Assembly (NCBI RefSeq): GCF_001280505.1 | Contig: NZ_LBIO01000050.1 | Location: 62,001-126,000 of the forward strand | From: Mangrovimonas sp. TPBH4 | Lineage (GTDB): Bacteria; Bacteroidota; Bacteroidia; Flavobacteriales; Flavobacteriaceae | Direction: 5' to 3' | Length of the DNA: 64,000 nt | Part shown: positions 53,101 to 63,394 of the stretch, piece by piece | Position numbering within the stretch: the first letter of the stretch is position 1 | How the letters are laid out: every line of letters starts with the position of its first letter | Position numbers and translations under genes: made by a program | Notes under the pieces: generated by a model | The model's database searches: none | Seen by the model: only the letters and a program-made list of their open reading frames with translations | Told to the model about the DNA's origin: nothing

Positions 53101-53927
53101 ATTTGATCCACAATTACAAAATCAAAGAAAATGATTTACAAGGATCTTTACGTCGCGAGAAATTTACAATCTCTGTTGGAGATGAGTTACCATCTGGTAT
53201 CATAAAACTAGCTAAGGTTTATGTTGCTAAAAAACGTAAACTTAAAGTAGGTGATAAAATGGCGGGACGTCACGGTAACAAAGGTATTGTTGCACGTATC
53301 GTTCGTCAGGAAGATATGCCATTCTTGGAAGACGGAACTCCAGTTGATATCGTGTTGAACCCACTAGGGGTACCATCACGTATGAACATCGGGCAGATTT
53401 ATGAAACGGTTCTTGGATGGGCTGGTCAAAAATTAGGACGCACTTATGCAACCCCTATTTTTGACGGTGCAACTCTAGACCAGATCAATGAACTTACCGA
53501 CGAGGCAGGAATTCCAAGATTTGGACACACTTACTTATATGATGGTGGATCAGGAGATCGTTTTGACCAACCTGCAACTGTAGGGGTTATTTACATGATC
53601 AAACTAGGCCACATGATCGACGATAAGATGCACGCACGTTCTATCGGGCCATACTCATTGATTACGCAACAACCACTTGGAGGTAAGGCTCAGTTTGGTG
53701 GTCAGCGTTTCGGAGAGATGGAGGTATGGGCACTTGAGGCTTATGGAGCATCAAGCACACTACGTGAAATCTTAACAGTAAAATCTGATGACGTTATAGG
53801 TAGAGCTAAAACTTACGAGGCAATCGTAAAAGGAGAGCCGATGCCAGAACCAGGACTACCTGAATCTTTCAACGTATTAATGCACGAATTGAAAGGATTA
53901 GGATTAGATATTAGATTAGAAGAATAA
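50115..53927 (+). CDS. rpoB: RNA polymerase subunit beta
   Basis: 1270 residues. Seen: the rifampicin-site region [20 protein letters not shown] at residues 467-486 followed by [11 protein letters not shown]. The usual sensitivity positions (E. coli numbering 511, 512, 513, 516, 526, 531) are the wild-type Leu, Ser, Gln, Asp, His, Ser. The C-terminal half carries the late [11 protein letters not shown] and [17 protein letters not shown] motifs. Gap to rpoC 67 bases with a hairpin. Normal length for the phylum. Confidence 0.99.
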   Translation: MLAKTAERLNFSSIVNRTEYPDFLDIQIKSFQDFFQLETKSEERGNEGLYNTFMENFPITDTRNQFVLEFLDYFIDPPRYTIEECIERGLTYSVPLKARLKLYCTDPEHEDFETIVQDVYLGTIPYMTPSGTFCINGAERVVVSQLHRSPGVFFSQSFHANGTKLYSARVIPFKGSWIEFATDINQVMYAYIDRKKKLPVTTLFRAIGFERDKDILEIFDLAEEVKVSKSGLKKVIGRKLAARVLNTWHEDFVDEDTGEVVSIERNEIVLDRDTIIDKDNIEEILEAGVKTVLLHKENAQQGDYAIIHNTLQKDPTNSEKEAVEHIYRQLRNAEPPDEETARGIIEKLFFSDQRYSLGEVGRYRMNKKLGLDIGMDKQVLTKEDIITIIKYLIELINSKAEIDDIDHLSNRRVRTVGEQLSAQFGVGLARMARTIRERMNVRDNEVFTPIDLINAKTLSSVINSFFGTNQLSQFMDQTNPLAEITHKRRLSALGPGGLSRERAGFEVRDVHYTHYGRLCPIETPEGPNIGLISSLSVYAKVNSMGFIETPYREVQEGVVDIKGTPIYLSAEEEEEKLIAQATVKVDDEGSILHDKVIARMEGDFPVIEPTNVHYTDVAPNQIASISASLIPFLEHDDANRALMGSNMMRQAVPLLRPQAPIVGTGLERQVASDSRVLINAEGAGEVEYVDANEIVIRYERTDEEAMVSFDSDTKTYPLIKFRKTNQGTSINLKPIVTKGDKVKKGQVLCEGYATENGELALGRNMKVAFMPWKGYNFEDAIVISEKVVRDDIFTSIHIDEYSLEVRDTKLGNEELTNDIPNVSEEATKDLDENGMIRIGAEIKPGDILIGKITPKGESDPTPEEKLLRAIFGDKAGDVKDASLKASPSLHGVVIDKKLFSRAIKDKRKRAKDKEDIDALESVYYRKFDELKDVLVEKLFNIVNGKTAQGIFNDLGEEIIPKGKKYTLKMLNAVDDYTHLTSGTWTTDDHLNELVADLIHNYKIKENDLQGSLRREKFTISVGDELPSGIIKLAKVYVAKKRKLKVGDKMAGRHGNKGIVARIVRQEDMPFLEDGTPVDIVLNPLGVPSRMNIGQIYETVLGWAGQKLGRTYATPIFDGATLDQINELTDEAGIPRFGHTYLYDGGSGDRFDQPATVGVIYMIKLGHMIDDKMHARSIGPYSLITQQPLGGKAQFGGQRFGEMEVWALEAYGASSTLREILTVKSDDVIGRAKTYEAIVKGEPMPEPGLPESFNVLMHELKGLGLDIRLEE

Positions 53928-53936
53928 AAAAGTTTT

Positions 53937-53975
53937 CAGTGCTCCTGTAGGTGAATTATCACTTACCGGAAACTG
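53937..53975 (+). promoter_or_regulatory. Hairpin between rpoB and rpoC
   Basis: GTAGGTGA (53947-53954) pairs with TCACTTAC (53959-53966, one G-T) around ATTA. Extended by TCC/GGA and CAGT/ACTG with small internal mismatches. No T run follows, so it is not a terminator; a processing or stability element is possible. Confidence 0.45.
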
Positions 53976-53994
53976 ATAAAGACTACAAAGTATT

Positions 53995-56900
53995 ATGGCT
54001 AGAAAACAAGATAAGAATACAGTACAGAGATTTAATAAAATCTCGATTGGTTTAGCATCGCCAGAGTCTATATTGGCGGCGTCTCGTGGTGAGGTTCTGA
54101 AACCTGAAACTATTAATTATCGAACTCATAAACCAGAAAGAGATGGTTTATTCTGTGAGCGTATTTTTGGTCCCGTTAAGGATTTTGAATGTGCTTGTGG
54201 TAAATATAAAAGAATCCGTTACAAAGGAATTGTTTGTGATAGATGTGGTGTTGAAGTAACAGAAAAGAAAGTACGTAGAGATAGAGTAGGACATATTAAC
54301 CTTGTTGTGCCAGTAGCACATATTTGGTATTTCCGTTCTCTTCCAAATAAAATTGGTTACCTATTAGGATTGCCATCCAAGAAATTGGACATGATCATTT
54401 ACTACGAGCGTTATGTGGTAATTCAACCAGGTAATGCCAAAGGTGTAGAAGGTGACCCATTACAAAAATTGGATTTCTTGACAGAAGAGGAATACTTGAC
54501 CATCTTGGAATCCCTTCCACAAGAAAACCAATATTTGGATGATACAGATCCTAACAAATTCATCGCTAAAATGGGAGCCGAGTGTTTGATCGAGCTTTTG
54601 GCGAGAATTGATTTGGATGAATTGTCTTATGACCTACGTCACAAAGCCAATAACGAAACTTCTAAACAACGTAAAACCGAGGCTTTAAAGCGTTTACAGG
54701 TTGTTGAGGCGTTTAGAGATTCTAATGCTAACCGTGAAAACAGACCAGAGTGGATGATTATGAAGGCTATTCCTGTCATTCCACCAGAATTACGTCCATT
54801 GGTGCCACTTGATGGAGGTCGTTTTGCAACGTCTGATTTGAATGATTTATACCGTCGTGTAATCATCCGTAACAACCGTCTTAAGAGATTGGTAGAAATC
54901 AAGGCTCCAGAGGTAATCTTACGTAACGAGAAGCGTATGTTACAAGAGTCTGTAGATTCATTGTTCGATAACACACGTAAGTCGTCTGCTGTAAAAACAG
55001 ATTCTAACAGACCACTTAAGTCATTGTCTGATTCCTTGAAAGGTAAGCAAGGACGTTTCCGTCAAAACTTACTTGGTAAGCGTGTTGATTACTCTGCACG
55101 TTCGGTAATTGTTGTTGGACCAGAATTGAAATTATTCGAATGTGGATTGCCAAAGAACATGGCAGCAGAATTATACAAGCCTTTTATCATCAGAAAATTG
55201 ATTGAAAGAGGAATTGTTAAGACTGTAAAATCTGCAAAGAAAATTATAGATAGAAAAGAGCCAGTTGTGTGGGATATCCTGGAAAACGTATTAAAAGGAC
55301 ATCCAGTGCTTTTGAACCGTGCTCCTACGCTTCACAGACTTGGTATCCAAGCTTTCCAGCCTAAATTGATTGAAGGTAAGGCAATCCAGTTACACCCATT
55401 GGTATGTACGGCGTTTAACGCGGATTTCGATGGTGACCAGATGGCGGTGCACTTACCATTAGGACCAGAGGCTATTTTGGAAGCACAAATGTTGATGTTG
55501 GCATCACACAATATCTTGAACCCTGCCAACGGATCTCCGGTAACCGTACCTTCTCAGGATATGGTTCTTGGTCTGTACTACATGACCAAGGAGCGTTTAA
55601 CTACCGAAGATGTTGTTGTTAAAGGGGAAGGATTGACATTCTACTCTCCAGATGAGGTAACCATTGCTTACAACGAGAAAAGAGTAGACTTGAATGCCCG
55701 TATCAAGGTAAGAACAAAAGACTTTAATGAGGCAGGTGAATTGACCACCCAAATCATTCAAACTACTGTTGGACGTGTACTTTTCAACGAAAAAGTACCA
55801 GCAGCAGCAGGATATATTAACCAAGTTTTGACTAAGAAATCCCTTAGAGACATCATTGGTAACATTCTTAAAGTTACTAGTGTACCAGAAACAGCGGCTT
55901 TCTTGGATGATATCAAAACTTTGGGGTATAAGTTCGCATTCCAAGGTGGATTGTCTTTCAGTTTAGGTGATATTATTATCCCTGCTGAAAAGCATACCAT
56001 GATCGATAAAGCCAATACTTTGGTGGATGGTATTATGGCCAACTATAACATGGGACTTATTACCAACAACGAACGTTACAACCAGGTAATTGATATTTGG
56101 ACCTCTACCAATGCTGAATTGACGGAGCTGTCTATGAAGCGTATCCGTGAGGACCAACAAGGATTTAACTCTGTGTACATGATGCTTGATTCTGGAGCTC
56201 GTGGATCTAAAGAGCAGATTCGTCAGTTGACTGGTATGCGTGGTTTGATGGCCAAGCCTAAGAAATCCAATGCAGGAGGTGGAGAGATTATTGAAAACCC
56301 AATTCTTTCCAACTTTAAGGAAGGACTTTCAATTTTGGAATACTTTATCTCTACGCACGGTGCTCGTAAAGGTCTTGCCGATACCGCTCTTAAAACGGCC
56401 GATGCTGGTTACTTGACTCGTCGTTTGGTAGACGTATCTCAGGATGTTATCATTTACAGTGAAGATTGTGGTACGCTTAGAGGTATTGAAGTTTCGGCGT
56501 TGAAGAAAAACGAGGAAGTTGTTGAAAAACTTGAAGATAGAATTGTAGGTCGTACGTCGTTGAATGATGTATACGATCCAATTACAGAAGAATTATTGGT
56601 GAGCGCTGGTGAACACATTAATGAAACCATTGCAAAATCTATCGAAAATTCTGCTTTAGAAAGTATTGAAGTACGTTCTCCATTGAGCTGTGAGGCCAAA
56701 AAGGGAATTTGTGCGAAGTGTTACGGTAGAAACCTTGCAACAGGTAAAATTGTTCAAAGAGGTGAGGCCGTTGGTGTGGTAGCTGCCCAATCTATTGGAG
56801 AGCCTGGTACACAGTTAACATTGCGTACGTTCCACGTAGGGGGTATTGCAGGTAACATTTCTGAGGAGAATAAATTAATCGTGAAGTACGACGGTATTGC

Positions 56901-58296
56901 AGAGATCGAAGATCTTAAAACCGTTAAGACTTTAGATAATGAAGGTAAGGAAGTTGATGTAGTAATTTCCAGAACTTCAGAATTGAAACTTGTTGATGCC
57001 AAAACTGGTATTACTTTAAGTACAAATAACATTCCTTACGGTTCCTATATTTATGTAAATAGTGGAGATGCCGTTAAGAAAGATGATGTGATTTGTTCTT
57101 GGGACCCTTACAACGGTGTAATTATTTCAGAATTTGCCGGTAAGGTTCGTTATGAAAATATCGAGCAAGGTGTTACCTATCAAGTAGAAATCGATGAGCA
57201 AACAGGATTCCAGGAAAAAGTAATTTCTGAATCTAGAAATAAAAAATTGATCCCAACGCTTCATATTGAAGATTCAAAAGGAGAAACTATCCGTTCGTAC
57301 AACTTGCCGGTAGGAGCTCACTTGATGATCGATAACGGAGATAAGATTAGTGTTGGTAAGATTTTGGTGAAAATTCCTCGTAAATCTGCAAAAGCAGGGG
57401 ATATTACAGGAGGTCTTCCACGTGTAACCGAGCTGTTCGAGGCTCGTAACCCATCTAACCCAGCAGTAGTAACTGAAATTGATGGTGTGGTATCCTTCGG
57501 TAAGATTAAAAGAGGTAACCGTGAAATCATTATCGAGTCTAAACTTGGAGAGGTTAAGAAGTACTTAGTAAAGTTATCTAACCAAATCCTAGTTCAAGAG
57601 AATGATTATGTGAAAGCAGGTATGCCATTGTCTGATGGTTCTATTACGCCAACAGACATCTTGAATATTAAAGGGCCATCTGCAGTACAACAATACTTAG
57701 TGAACGAAGTTCAAGAAGTATACCGTTTACAAGGTGTAAAAATTAACGATAAGCACTTTGAGGTTGTTGTAAGACAAATGATGCGTAAAGTTCAGATTAT
57801 TGATTCTGGAGATACTATCTTCCTAGAAAACCAATTGGTACATAAATCTGACTTTATAGAAGAAAACGATAAGATTTTTGGAATGAAAGTAGTAGAGGAG
57901 GCAGGAGATTCTACAACTTTAAAACCAGGACAAATTGTTACGCTTCGTCAATTGAGAGATGAGAACTCTATTTTGAGAAGAGAGGATAAGGCTTTAGTAT
58001 CCGCTAGAGATGCTAGTCCAGCTACAGCAACTCCAATCCTTCAAGGTATTACGAGAGCATCTCTACAGACTAAGTCATTTATCTCTGCAGCATCGTTCCA
58101 GGAAACAACTAAAGTTCTTAACGAGGCAGCTGTAAGTGCAAAAGTTGATGCTCTTGAAGGCTTGAAAGAAAATGTAATTGTTGGACATAGAATTCCGGCC
58201 GGTACAGGTGTTAGAAGATATGATAGTATTATTGTAGGTTCTAAAGAGGAGTTCAATGAGATGATGAAAGCCAAAGAAGAAATGAATTATAACTAA
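53995..58296 (+). CDS. rpoC: RNA polymerase subunit beta'
   Basis: 1433 residues. Seen: first zinc site with Cys66, Cys68, Cys81, Cys84; the catalytic magnesium triad NADFDGDQM with Asp477, Asp479 and Asp481; a second zinc site in [13 protein letters not shown]; bridge and trigger helix regions ([16 protein letters not shown]) are intact. Normal for Bacteroidota beta', with lineage-specific insertions. A terminator with a GAAA loop follows. Confidence 0.99.
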   Translation: MARKQDKNTVQRFNKISIGLASPESILAASRGEVLKPETINYRTHKPERDGLFCERIFGPVKDFECACGKYKRIRYKGIVCDRCGVEVTEKKVRRDRVGHINLVVPVAHIWYFRSLPNKIGYLLGLPSKKLDMIIYYERYVVIQPGNAKGVEGDPLQKLDFLTEEEYLTILESLPQENQYLDDTDPNKFIAKMGAECLIELLARIDLDELSYDLRHKANNETSKQRKTEALKRLQVVEAFRDSNANRENRPEWMIMKAIPVIPPELRPLVPLDGGRFATSDLNDLYRRVIIRNNRLKRLVEIKAPEVILRNEKRMLQESVDSLFDNTRKSSAVKTDSNRPLKSLSDSLKGKQGRFRQNLLGKRVDYSARSVIVVGPELKLFECGLPKNMAAELYKPFIIRKLIERGIVKTVKSAKKIIDRKEPVVWDILENVLKGHPVLLNRAPTLHRLGIQAFQPKLIEGKAIQLHPLVCTAFNADFDGDQMAVHLPLGPEAILEAQMLMLASHNILNPANGSPVTVPSQDMVLGLYYMTKERLTTEDVVVKGEGLTFYSPDEVTIAYNEKRVDLNARIKVRTKDFNEAGELTTQIIQTTVGRVLFNEKVPAAAGYINQVLTKKSLRDIIGNILKVTSVPETAAFLDDIKTLGYKFAFQGGLSFSLGDIIIPAEKHTMIDKANTLVDGIMANYNMGLITNNERYNQVIDIWTSTNAELTELSMKRIREDQQGFNSVYMMLDSGARGSKEQIRQLTGMRGLMAKPKKSNAGGGEIIENPILSNFKEGLSILEYFISTHGARKGLADTALKTADAGYLTRRLVDVSQDVIIYSEDCGTLRGIEVSALKKNEEVVEKLEDRIVGRTSLNDVYDPITEELLVSAGEHINETIAKSIENSALESIEVRSPLSCEAKKGICAKCYGRNLATGKIVQRGEAVGVVAAQSIGEPGTQLTLRTFHVGGIAGNISEENKLIVKYDGIAEIEDLKTVKTLDNEGKEVDVVISRTSELKLVDAKTGITLSTNNIPYGSYIYVNSGDAVKKDDVICSWDPYNGVIISEFAGKVRYENIEQGVTYQVEIDEQTGFQEKVISESRNKKLIPTLHIEDSKGETIRSYNLPVGAHLMIDNGDKISVGKILVKIPRKSAKAGDITGGLPRVTELFEARNPSNPAVVTEIDGVVSFGKIKRGNREIIIESKLGEVKKYLVKLSNQILVQENDYVKAGMPLSDGSITPTDILNIKGPSAVQQYLVNEVQEVYRLQGVKINDKHFEVVVRQMMRKVQIIDSGDTIFLENQLVHKSDFIEENDKIFGMKVVEEAGDSTTLKPGQIVTLRQLRDENSILRREDKALVSARDASPATATPILQGITRASLQTKSFISAASFQETTKVLNEAAVSAKVDALEGLKENVIVGHRIPAGTGVRRYDSIIVGSKEEFNEMMKAKEEMNYN

Positions 58297-58297
58297 A

Positions 58298-58328
58298 AAG
58301 AATTCCCGCGAAAGCGGGATTCTTTTTT
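58298..58328 (+). terminator. Terminator after rpoC
   Basis: TCCCGC (58304-58309), GAAA tetraloop, GCGGGA (58314-58319), extended by AAGAA/TTCTT with one bulge, then T-run. Strong. Confidence 0.88.
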
Positions 58329-58353
58329 TAACTTAATTTGAATCATACAGTAT

Positions 58354-58674
58354 ATGGCAGAAGAACAAAATAAAAAAAAGAAACAAGGACAAATTAATAT
58401 AGAGCTGGATGAAAAGGTTGCAGAAGGAACATATTCCAACTTGGCAATCATCAACCATTCAGTTTCAGAATTTGTAGTTGATTTTGTGAGTATTATGCCT
58501 GGAACTCCAAAAAGTAAGGTGAAATCCAGAATTATTTTGACCCCACAACATGCCAAAAGACTTTTGAAGGCATTGGGAGATAATGTTCATAGGTTTGAAC
58601 AGGCTCATGGTGAGATCAAAGATTATGACCAACCGCCTATTCCTTTAAATTTTGGACCTACGGGACAAGCATAA
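58354..58674 (+). CDS. DUF3467 family protein
   Basis: 106 residues. Seen: N-terminal basic stretch (EEQNKKKKQGQINIEL), the conserved YSNLAIINHSVSEFVVDFVSIMPG segment, and RIILTPQHAKRLLKAL. DUF3467 is a short family of unknown function, often in Bacteroidota. It lies 57 bases after rpoC, beyond the terminator. A near-match (TTAATTTG, 58333-58340) could be its -7, otherwise it depends on read-through. Confidence 0.9.
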   Translation: MAEEQNKKKKQGQINIELDEKVAEGTYSNLAIINHSVSEFVVDFVSIMPGTPKSKVKSRIILTPQHAKRLLKALGDNVHRFEQAHGEIKDYDQPPIPLNFGPTGQA

Positions 58675-58680
58675 AAACAA

Positions 58681-58712
58681 AAAAGCCTTTGAGATAATCA
58701 AAGGCTTTTTTC
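58681..58712 (+). terminator. Bidirectional terminator DUF3467 / ferredoxin-like
   Basis: AAAAGCCTTTGA (58681-58692), GATAA loop, TCAAAGGCTTTT (58698-58709), T-rich. Symmetric, so usable by both convergent genes. Confidence 0.85.
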
Positions 58713-58733
58713 TTAAGGTTATTTTAAATTTAA

Positions 58734-58970
58734 TTAGGCGTACTCTTTAGCCTTGGTTTTTACCTTATAACTCAATGCTCCAGAAGGGCATTTTTTTATT
58801 TGTGCCATAATGTTATTACTAGGGGCACCCTCCATATCAATCCATGGAATTACCGATTGTCTAAAGACACTGGAGAGTTCTCTGGCACAACATTCGGAAT
58901 TGATACATTTCGATGGGTTGAATGAGACAGTAATGTCATCATTACTAAATTGGTTAGCTTGGATTTTCAT
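58734..58970 (-). CDS. (4Fe-4S)-binding protein, Fer4_19-type
   Basis: 78 residues. Seen: SKCINSECCARELS with three Cys and a C-terminal KKCPSGALSY (fourth Cys plus the CP motif). This matches the divergent single-cluster ferredoxin family (Fer4_19, YjdI-like). Probably an electron carrier; partner unknown. Monocistronic. A start region without a clear -7. Confidence 0.88.
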   Translation of the reverse strand: MKIQANQFSNDDITVSFNPSKCINSECCARELSSVFRQSVIPWIDMEGAPSNNIMAQIKKCPSGALSYKVKTKAKEYA

Positions 58971-59120
58971 AAGTAGACGGTTTTGGGGTTGTCTTCACAA
59001 TTTGAAATTATCAAAAATGCCTAATGTATCCACAAAATTTTCGATAAGAGACATCAAATTTGTGCTAAACCCTTTCTTTTGTATTTAATTTCTTACTATA
59101 ACGATTGAAATTTTACTCTA

Positions 59121-60710
59121 TTACTTAAATTCTGAAGTAAAGTGGAACTTAATTGATGGGTACTTCTGTTGCGTCATTTGTAATGAAAACGCCGAATCTG
59201 CCAAAAATACAAGTTGATCTTGTTTGTCCTTTGCCAAGTAACGTTGCTTAACGCGTAAAAATTCTTTGTATTCTTCGTTTTTGGGGTCTTCAGGATCTAC
59301 CCAACAAGCTTTGAATACATTCAAGTTTTCATAGGTACATTTGGCGCCATATTCATGCTCCAATCTATACTGGATTACTTCATACTGAAGTGCTCCAACG
59401 GTACCAATTACCTTTCGGCCATTGAGCTCCAGGGTAAACAACTGGGCAACCCCTTCGTCCATTAATTGGTCGATGCCTTTATACAATTGTTTCGATTTTA
59501 ATGGATCGGCATTATTGATGTATCTAAAGTGTTCTGGAGAGAAACTTGGTATCCCTTTGTAATTGATGGTTTCCCCTTCGGAAAGGGTATCCCCAATTTT
59601 AAAGTTTCCAGTATCATGAAGTCCAACAATATCACCAGGGTAGGAGATGTCTACAATTTCCTTCTTTTCGGCGAAAAAGGCATTTGGACTGGAGAACTTA
59701 AGCTTCTTATTCAACCTAACATGAAGGTAGGGTGCATTACGTTTAAATTCACCCGAAACTATTTTAATAAATGCCAAACGGTCACGGTGGTTTGGATCCA
59801 TATTGGCGTGAATTTTAAATACAAAACCGGTAAATTTAGTTTCGTCCGCATTTACTAATCGCTCTTCACTTTGTTTGGGTCTAGGTGGCGGGGCGATGTC
59901 CACAAAGCAATCCAGCAATTCCCTAACCCCAAAATTGTTCAAGGCAGATCCGAAAAATACAGGCTGCTGTTTACCGCTCAAGTATTCTTCCTTGTCAAAT
60001 TCAGGATAGATACCTTGTACCAATTCTATTTCTTCTCTAAGGGTATCAGCTGCCTTATCACCAACTAATTCATTAAGCTCAGGTGATTCCAAATCTGAAA
60101 TCTCGATGGTTTCCTCGATATTTTTTCTGCTATCCCCACTAAATAGGTTAACGTTCTTTTCCCAAAGGTTATAAATTCCCTTAAAATCGTAGCCCATTCC
60201 AATTGGAAAACTCAATGGCACAACGCTTAATCCTAGTTTTTGTTCCACTTCATCCAAAAGATCAAAAGCATCTTTTCCTTCACGGTCCAATTTATTAATG
60301 AAAACAATCATAGGGATATTTCGCATTCTACAAACCTCTACAAGTTTTTCGGTTTGTTCCTCAACCCCTTTGGCAACGTCTATAACTACAATAACACTGT
60401 CAACAGCCGTTAAAGTTCTAAAAGTGTCCTCGGCAAAGTCCTTGTGACCTGGTGTGTCCAAAATGTTTACTTTGGTGCCGTTATACTCAAAAGCAAGTAC
60501 GGAAGTGGCTACGGAAATACCCCTTTGGCGTTCAATTTCCATAAAGTCACTCGTGGCTCCTTTTTTGATTTTGTTGCTTTTTACGGCTCCAGCCTCTTGG
60601 ATGGCTCCACCAAAAAGCAAGAGTTTTTCAGTTAAAGTAGTCTTTCCGGCATCAGGGTGTGAAATGATACCAAACGTACGTCTTCTTTTGATTTCGTCTT
60701 TAAAATTCAT
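59121..60710 (-). CDS. prfC: Peptide chain release factor 3
   Basis: 529 residues, typical. Seen: G1 [16 protein letters not shown]3 DTPGHKDF, G4 NKLD, and the C-terminal RF3-specific domain ([19 protein letters not shown]). It is a GTPase that removes RF1/RF2 after peptide release. Start ATG at 60710; a strong -7 lies 18 bases upstream. Confidence 0.98.
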   Translation of the reverse strand: MNFKDEIKRRRTFGIISHPDAGKTTLTEKLLLFGGAIQEAGAVKSNKIKKGATSDFMEIERQRGISVATSVLAFEYNGTKVNILDTPGHKDFAEDTFRTLTAVDSVIVVIDVAKGVEEQTEKLVEVCRMRNIPMIVFINKLDREGKDAFDLLDEVEQKLGLSVVPLSFPIGMGYDFKGIYNLWEKNVNLFSGDSRKNIEETIEISDLESPELNELVGDKAADTLREEIELVQGIYPEFDKEEYLSGKQQPVFFGSALNNFGVRELLDCFVDIAPPPRPKQSEERLVNADETKFTGFVFKIHANMDPNHRDRLAFIKIVSGEFKRNAPYLHVRLNKKLKFSSPNAFFAEKKEIVDISYPGDIVGLHDTGNFKIGDTLSEGETINYKGIPSFSPEHFRYINNADPLKSKQLYKGIDQLMDEGVAQLFTLELNGRKVIGTVGALQYEVIQYRLEHEYGAKCTYENLNVFKACWVDPEDPKNEEYKEFLRVKQRYLAKDKQDQLVFLADSAFSLQMTQQKYPSIKFHFTSEFK

Positions 60711-60727
60711 GCGCTTAAATTGGACGG

Positions 60728-60758
60728 CAAATATACGTCTTCTTAAGGCATGTTACAA
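60728..60758 (-). promoter_or_regulatory. prfC promoter
   Basis: Minus strand TTG (60758-60756), 20-base spacer, TATATTTG (60735-60728). Leader of about 13 bases. Confidence 0.55.
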
Positions 60759-60935
60759 TTAAGGATTCCACTTTTTAAAGGCTTCAGTAGCAGTGGCTAT
60801 ATGGAGGTATTCATTTTTTAGGTCTGCCCCTAGAATACATTTGAACTACTTTTAATTAAAAGTATCTAACATTTTTTTCTGATTTTTTGACGCAACAATT
60901 AAGGCTAGGATTATGTTCATTTAAAATTTGATTGG

Positions 60936-60943
60936 TATTTTTA
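60936..60943 (+). promoter_or_regulatory. -7 box of idi, nearly leaderless
   Basis: TATTTTTA with four bases to the ATG at 60948. The -33 element is not clear. Confidence 0.35.
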
Positions 60944-60947
60944 CATT

Positions 60948-61472
60948 ATGATTGAAGAACAAGTCATTTTAGTTAATGAAAACGATGAGCAAATTGGTAC
61001 GATGGCCAAAATGGAAGCTCACGAAAAAGCATTGTTGCACCGAGCATTTTCTGTGTTTGTATTTAATGAGAACAATGAATTAATGGTTCAGCAAAGGGCT
61101 TTACATAAATATCATTCGCCTGGGTTGTGGACCAATACCTGCTGCAGTCATCAACGTGTTGGGGAAACCAATATTCAAGCGGGAAAAAGACGCTTAAAGG
61201 AGGAAATGGGATTTGTAACCGATTTGGAAGACACTATTTCCTTTATTTATAAAGCTCCTTTTGACAACGGATTGACAGAGCATGAATATGACCATATTTT
61301 GGTGGGACATTTCAATGGCGAGCCTCAAATAAACCCAGATGAAGTAGCAGCTTGGAAATGGATGGGATTGGAAGAAGTTAAAGCCGATATGCTTGTACAC
61401 CCGGAACAATATACAGCTTGGTTTAAAATTATTTTTGAAAAATTCTACGAACATATAAATATTTCAAAATGA
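60948..61472 (+). CDS. idi: Isopentenyl-diphosphate delta-isomerase type I
   Basis: 174 residues, Nudix fold. It interconverts IPP and DMAPP for isoprenoids. Seen: TNTCCSHQ with catalytic Cys66 and metal-binding His68, the Nudix helix (AGKRRLKEEMG), and ENE-like acidic residues Glu110/Glu112 (TEHEYDH), matching E. coli Cys67, His69, Glu114 and Glu116. The stop overlaps the next start by four bases (ATGA), so translation is coupled. Confidence 0.96.
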   Translation: MIEEQVILVNENDEQIGTMAKMEAHEKALLHRAFSVFVFNENNELMVQQRALHKYHSPGLWTNTCCSHQRVGETNIQAGKRRLKEEMGFVTDLEDTISFIYKAPFDNGLTEHEYDHILVGHFNGEPQINPDEVAAWKWMGLEEVKADMLVHPEQYTAWFKIIFEKFYEHINISK

Positions 61473-61879
61473 TAGTTACCGTAAGTAGGAGGGCCCATTT
61501 TAATGCAGCGCACCGCCTGTATCGGAAAGATTGGTCTGACGAACAAAATCTGGAAATATTTGGTAAGTGCAGCAATCCCAATTACCATGGACACAACTAT
61601 GAACTGGTTGTAAGTGTCACAGGTAGGATTGATAAAGAAACTGGGTATGTCATAGACCTTCGGATTTTAAAGAATATCATAAGGGAAGAAGTTGAAGAGC
61701 CTTTTGATCATAAAAACCTGAATTTGGAGGTTGAAGAATTTAAGGACTTAAATCCTACTGCGGAAAATATTGTAGTGGTCATTTACAACAAGCTTAAAAA
61801 AAGATTGGATTCCAGACTTGATTTGGAAGTCACACTCTATGAAACACAACGAAATTTTGTAACCTACTCTGGACAATAA
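61469..61879 (+). CDS. 6-pyruvoyl-tetrahydropterin synthase-like (PTPS/QueD superfamily)
   Basis: 136 residues. Converts 7,8-dihydroneopterin triphosphate to 6-pyruvoyl- or 6-carboxy-tetrahydropterin. Seen: zinc ligands His15, His40 and His42; catalytic Cys34 in CSNPNYHGHNY, Asp80-His81 in FDHKNLN, and Glu125 in YETQRN with the ending VTYSGQ. The C-x5-HGH spacing and DHKNL/YET blocks resemble eukaryotic PTPS for tetrahydrobiopterin more than QueD, whose motif is C-x3-HGH. Overlaps idi by four bases; manA starts three bases later. Confidence 0.9.
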   Translation: MIVTVSRRAHFNAAHRLYRKDWSDEQNLEIFGKCSNPNYHGHNYELVVSVTGRIDKETGYVIDLRILKNIIREEVEEPFDHKNLNLEVEEFKDLNPTAENIVVVIYNKLKKRLDSRLDLEVTLYETQRNFVTYSGQ

Positions 61880-61882
61880 TAG

Positions 61883-62854
61883 ATGAACGAATTACTATAC
61901 CCCATTAAGTTTGACCCCATTTTAAAAGATAAAATTTGGGGAGGCGAGAAACTAAAAAAATTACTTCATAAAAAAGGGACTTCAAAAAGGGTTGGGGAAA
62001 GCTGGGAAATAAGTGATGTAGAAGGTGATACTTCGGTTGTTTCAAACGGTGCTCTTAAGGGTAAGACCCTGAAACAATTGCTGCATACTTACAAGGATAA
62101 GTTGGTAGGACTTAATAATTATAAAATTTTTGGAGATAAATTCCCCTTGCTAATCAAGTTTATTGATGCCAAGGAAGATTTGTCAATACAACTACATCCT
62201 AATGATGAATTGGCATTAAAGCGTCATAACTCTTTTGGAAAAACCGAAATGTGGTATGTGATGCAGGCAGACCAAGGAGCTAATCTAATAGTTGGTTTCA
62301 ACCAAAAGGTAACACCAGAAATCTACTTAAAGCATTTAGAGAAAAAGACCTTAACCAAAATATTAAATTTTGATAGGGTTACAACGGGTGACACCTATTT
62401 TATAGAAGTAGGGCGTTTACATGCTATTGGAGCAGGAGTGCTTTTGGCTGAAATTCAGCAAACAAGTGATGTCACTTACCGAGTTTATGATTGGGATCGA
62501 GTGGACAGTAATGGAAATGAAAGGGAATTGCACAATGATTTGGCAATAGATGCCATCGATTTTGATATGCCCGACAATTTTAGGGTAGAGTATGATACAG
62601 ATAAGAACAAGGCAAATGAAATGGTGAATTGTCCTTATTTTACAACCAATTATTTAAAGGTAAATTCAAGATTGGAAAAGGAAAACAATCATGATTCATT
62701 CATTATATATATGTGTGTGGAAGGGGAGGCTACCATAGAAACCGAAGAAACTAAGGAAACTTTGGTTAAGGGGGAAACGGTGTTGATGCCATATGCCATT
62801 GACACTTTTAGTATTGAAGCAAAGGAAGCCACACTTTTGGAAGTTTATGTATAA
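61883..62854 (+). CDS. manA: Mannose-6-phosphate isomerase, class I
   Basis: 323 residues, cupin enzyme that interconverts fructose-6-phosphate and mannose-6-phosphate. Seen: zinc-binding QLHPND (QLH) motif near residue 100, GKTEMWYV with Glu, and HAIGAGVLLAEIQQTSDVTYRVYDWDR. Third gene of idi-PTPS-manA, three bases after PTPS. The functional link between the three enzymes is not obvious. Confidence 0.93.
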   Translation: MNELLYPIKFDPILKDKIWGGEKLKKLLHKKGTSKRVGESWEISDVEGDTSVVSNGALKGKTLKQLLHTYKDKLVGLNNYKIFGDKFPLLIKFIDAKEDLSIQLHPNDELALKRHNSFGKTEMWYVMQADQGANLIVGFNQKVTPEIYLKHLEKKTLTKILNFDRVTTGDTYFIEVGRLHAIGAGVLLAEIQQTSDVTYRVYDWDRVDSNGNERELHNDLAIDAIDFDMPDNFRVEYDTDKNKANEMVNCPYFTTNYLKVNSRLEKENNHDSFIIYMCVEGEATIETEETKETLVKGETVLMPYAIDTFSIEAKEATLLEVYV

Positions 62855-62918
62855 AATTCTATAGTTTTAGACCCTTCGCATTTAAAGGGAAGACCTAACT
62901 TTATTTCAATTAATTACT

Positions 62919-62926
62919 TACTTTTG
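62919..62926 (+). promoter_or_regulatory. -7 box of the 89-residue gene
   Basis: TACTTTTG, 22 bases before the ATG at 62949. Confidence 0.5.
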
Positions 62927-62948
62927 TAGCAAATAAAAAATACGAATT

Positions 62949-63218
62949 ATGGCAAATGTTAGAAACCTAAAAAAGGATATAAACTACGTTTTAGGAGATA
63001 TTATTGAGGCGGTGTATGTATGGGAATATAACAACACAGACAAGGACACTAAGGAAAGTGAGGCAATTATTGATGAGGCAATAGAAATGTTTGATGCTTT
63101 AATTGCAAAGGTTAACGATAGAAGTGTTGAGGATAAAAAAGCTCATTTTAAAGCTGTTAACCAAGAGCTAGAAGAAAGCGCAGAAACACTGATTGAAAAA
63201 ATTAACGCTTTAGGATAA
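62949..63218 (+). CDS. Conserved-looking small acidic protein, unknown
   Basis: 89 residues, all-helical and acidic (NLKKDINYVLGDIIEAVYVWEYN, then EAIIDEAIEMFDALIAKV and LEESAETLIEKINALG). No signal, Cys or metal motif. I recall similar small proteins in many Flavobacteriia but no known function. It has its own -7 box and no terminator before the tRNA-Thr promoter. A helical-bundle or coiled-coil protein is inferred. Confidence 0.8.
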   Translation: MANVRNLKKDINYVLGDIIEAVYVWEYNNTDKDTKESEAIIDEAIEMFDALIAKVNDRSVEDKKAHFKAVNQELEESAETLIEKINALG

Positions 63219-63235
63219 TTTCTTTTGAAAAAATG

Positions 63236-63266
63236 TTTGCAAATATAGTTTTCACGATTATATTTG
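63236..63266 (+). promoter_or_regulatory. Promoter of the second tRNA-Thr
   Basis: TTTG at 63236-63239, 19-base spacer, TATATTTG at 63259-63266. Perfect match to the Bacteroidota consensus, with the mature tRNA starting 11 bases later. Confidence 0.75.
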
Positions 63267-63276
63267 CACTCGCTTT

Positions 63277-63350
63277 GCCGATATAGCTCAGCTGGCTAGA
63301 GCAGCTGATTTGTAATCAGCAGGTCGTGGGTTCGAGTCCCTCTATCGGCT
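63277..63350 (+). tRNA. tRNA-Thr (anticodon TGT), second copy
   Basis: 74 bases, identical to 45201-45274 at every position that I compared. Same loop TTTGTAA. It is a single-gene unit with its own promoter and a terminator at 63353-63384. Confidence 0.97.
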
Positions 63351-63352
63351 CT

Positions 63353-63384
63353 AAAAAGCCTCTCAATTTTGAGAGGCTTTTTTT
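63353..63384 (+). terminator. Bidirectional terminator tRNA-Thr / PBP1A
   Basis: AAAAAGCCTCTCAA (63353-63366) pairs perfectly with TTGAGAGGCTTTTT (63369-63382), TT loop. Very strong, T run continues. Confidence 0.9.
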
Positions 63385-63394
63385 ATGGCTATTG

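Noticed and set aside
50115..53927. Rifampicin-resistance changes in rpoB
   Set aside because: All main positions read as wild type.
58810..59088. 92-codon plus-strand frame
   Set aside because: Shadow of the ferredoxin-like gene on the other strand; no protein features.
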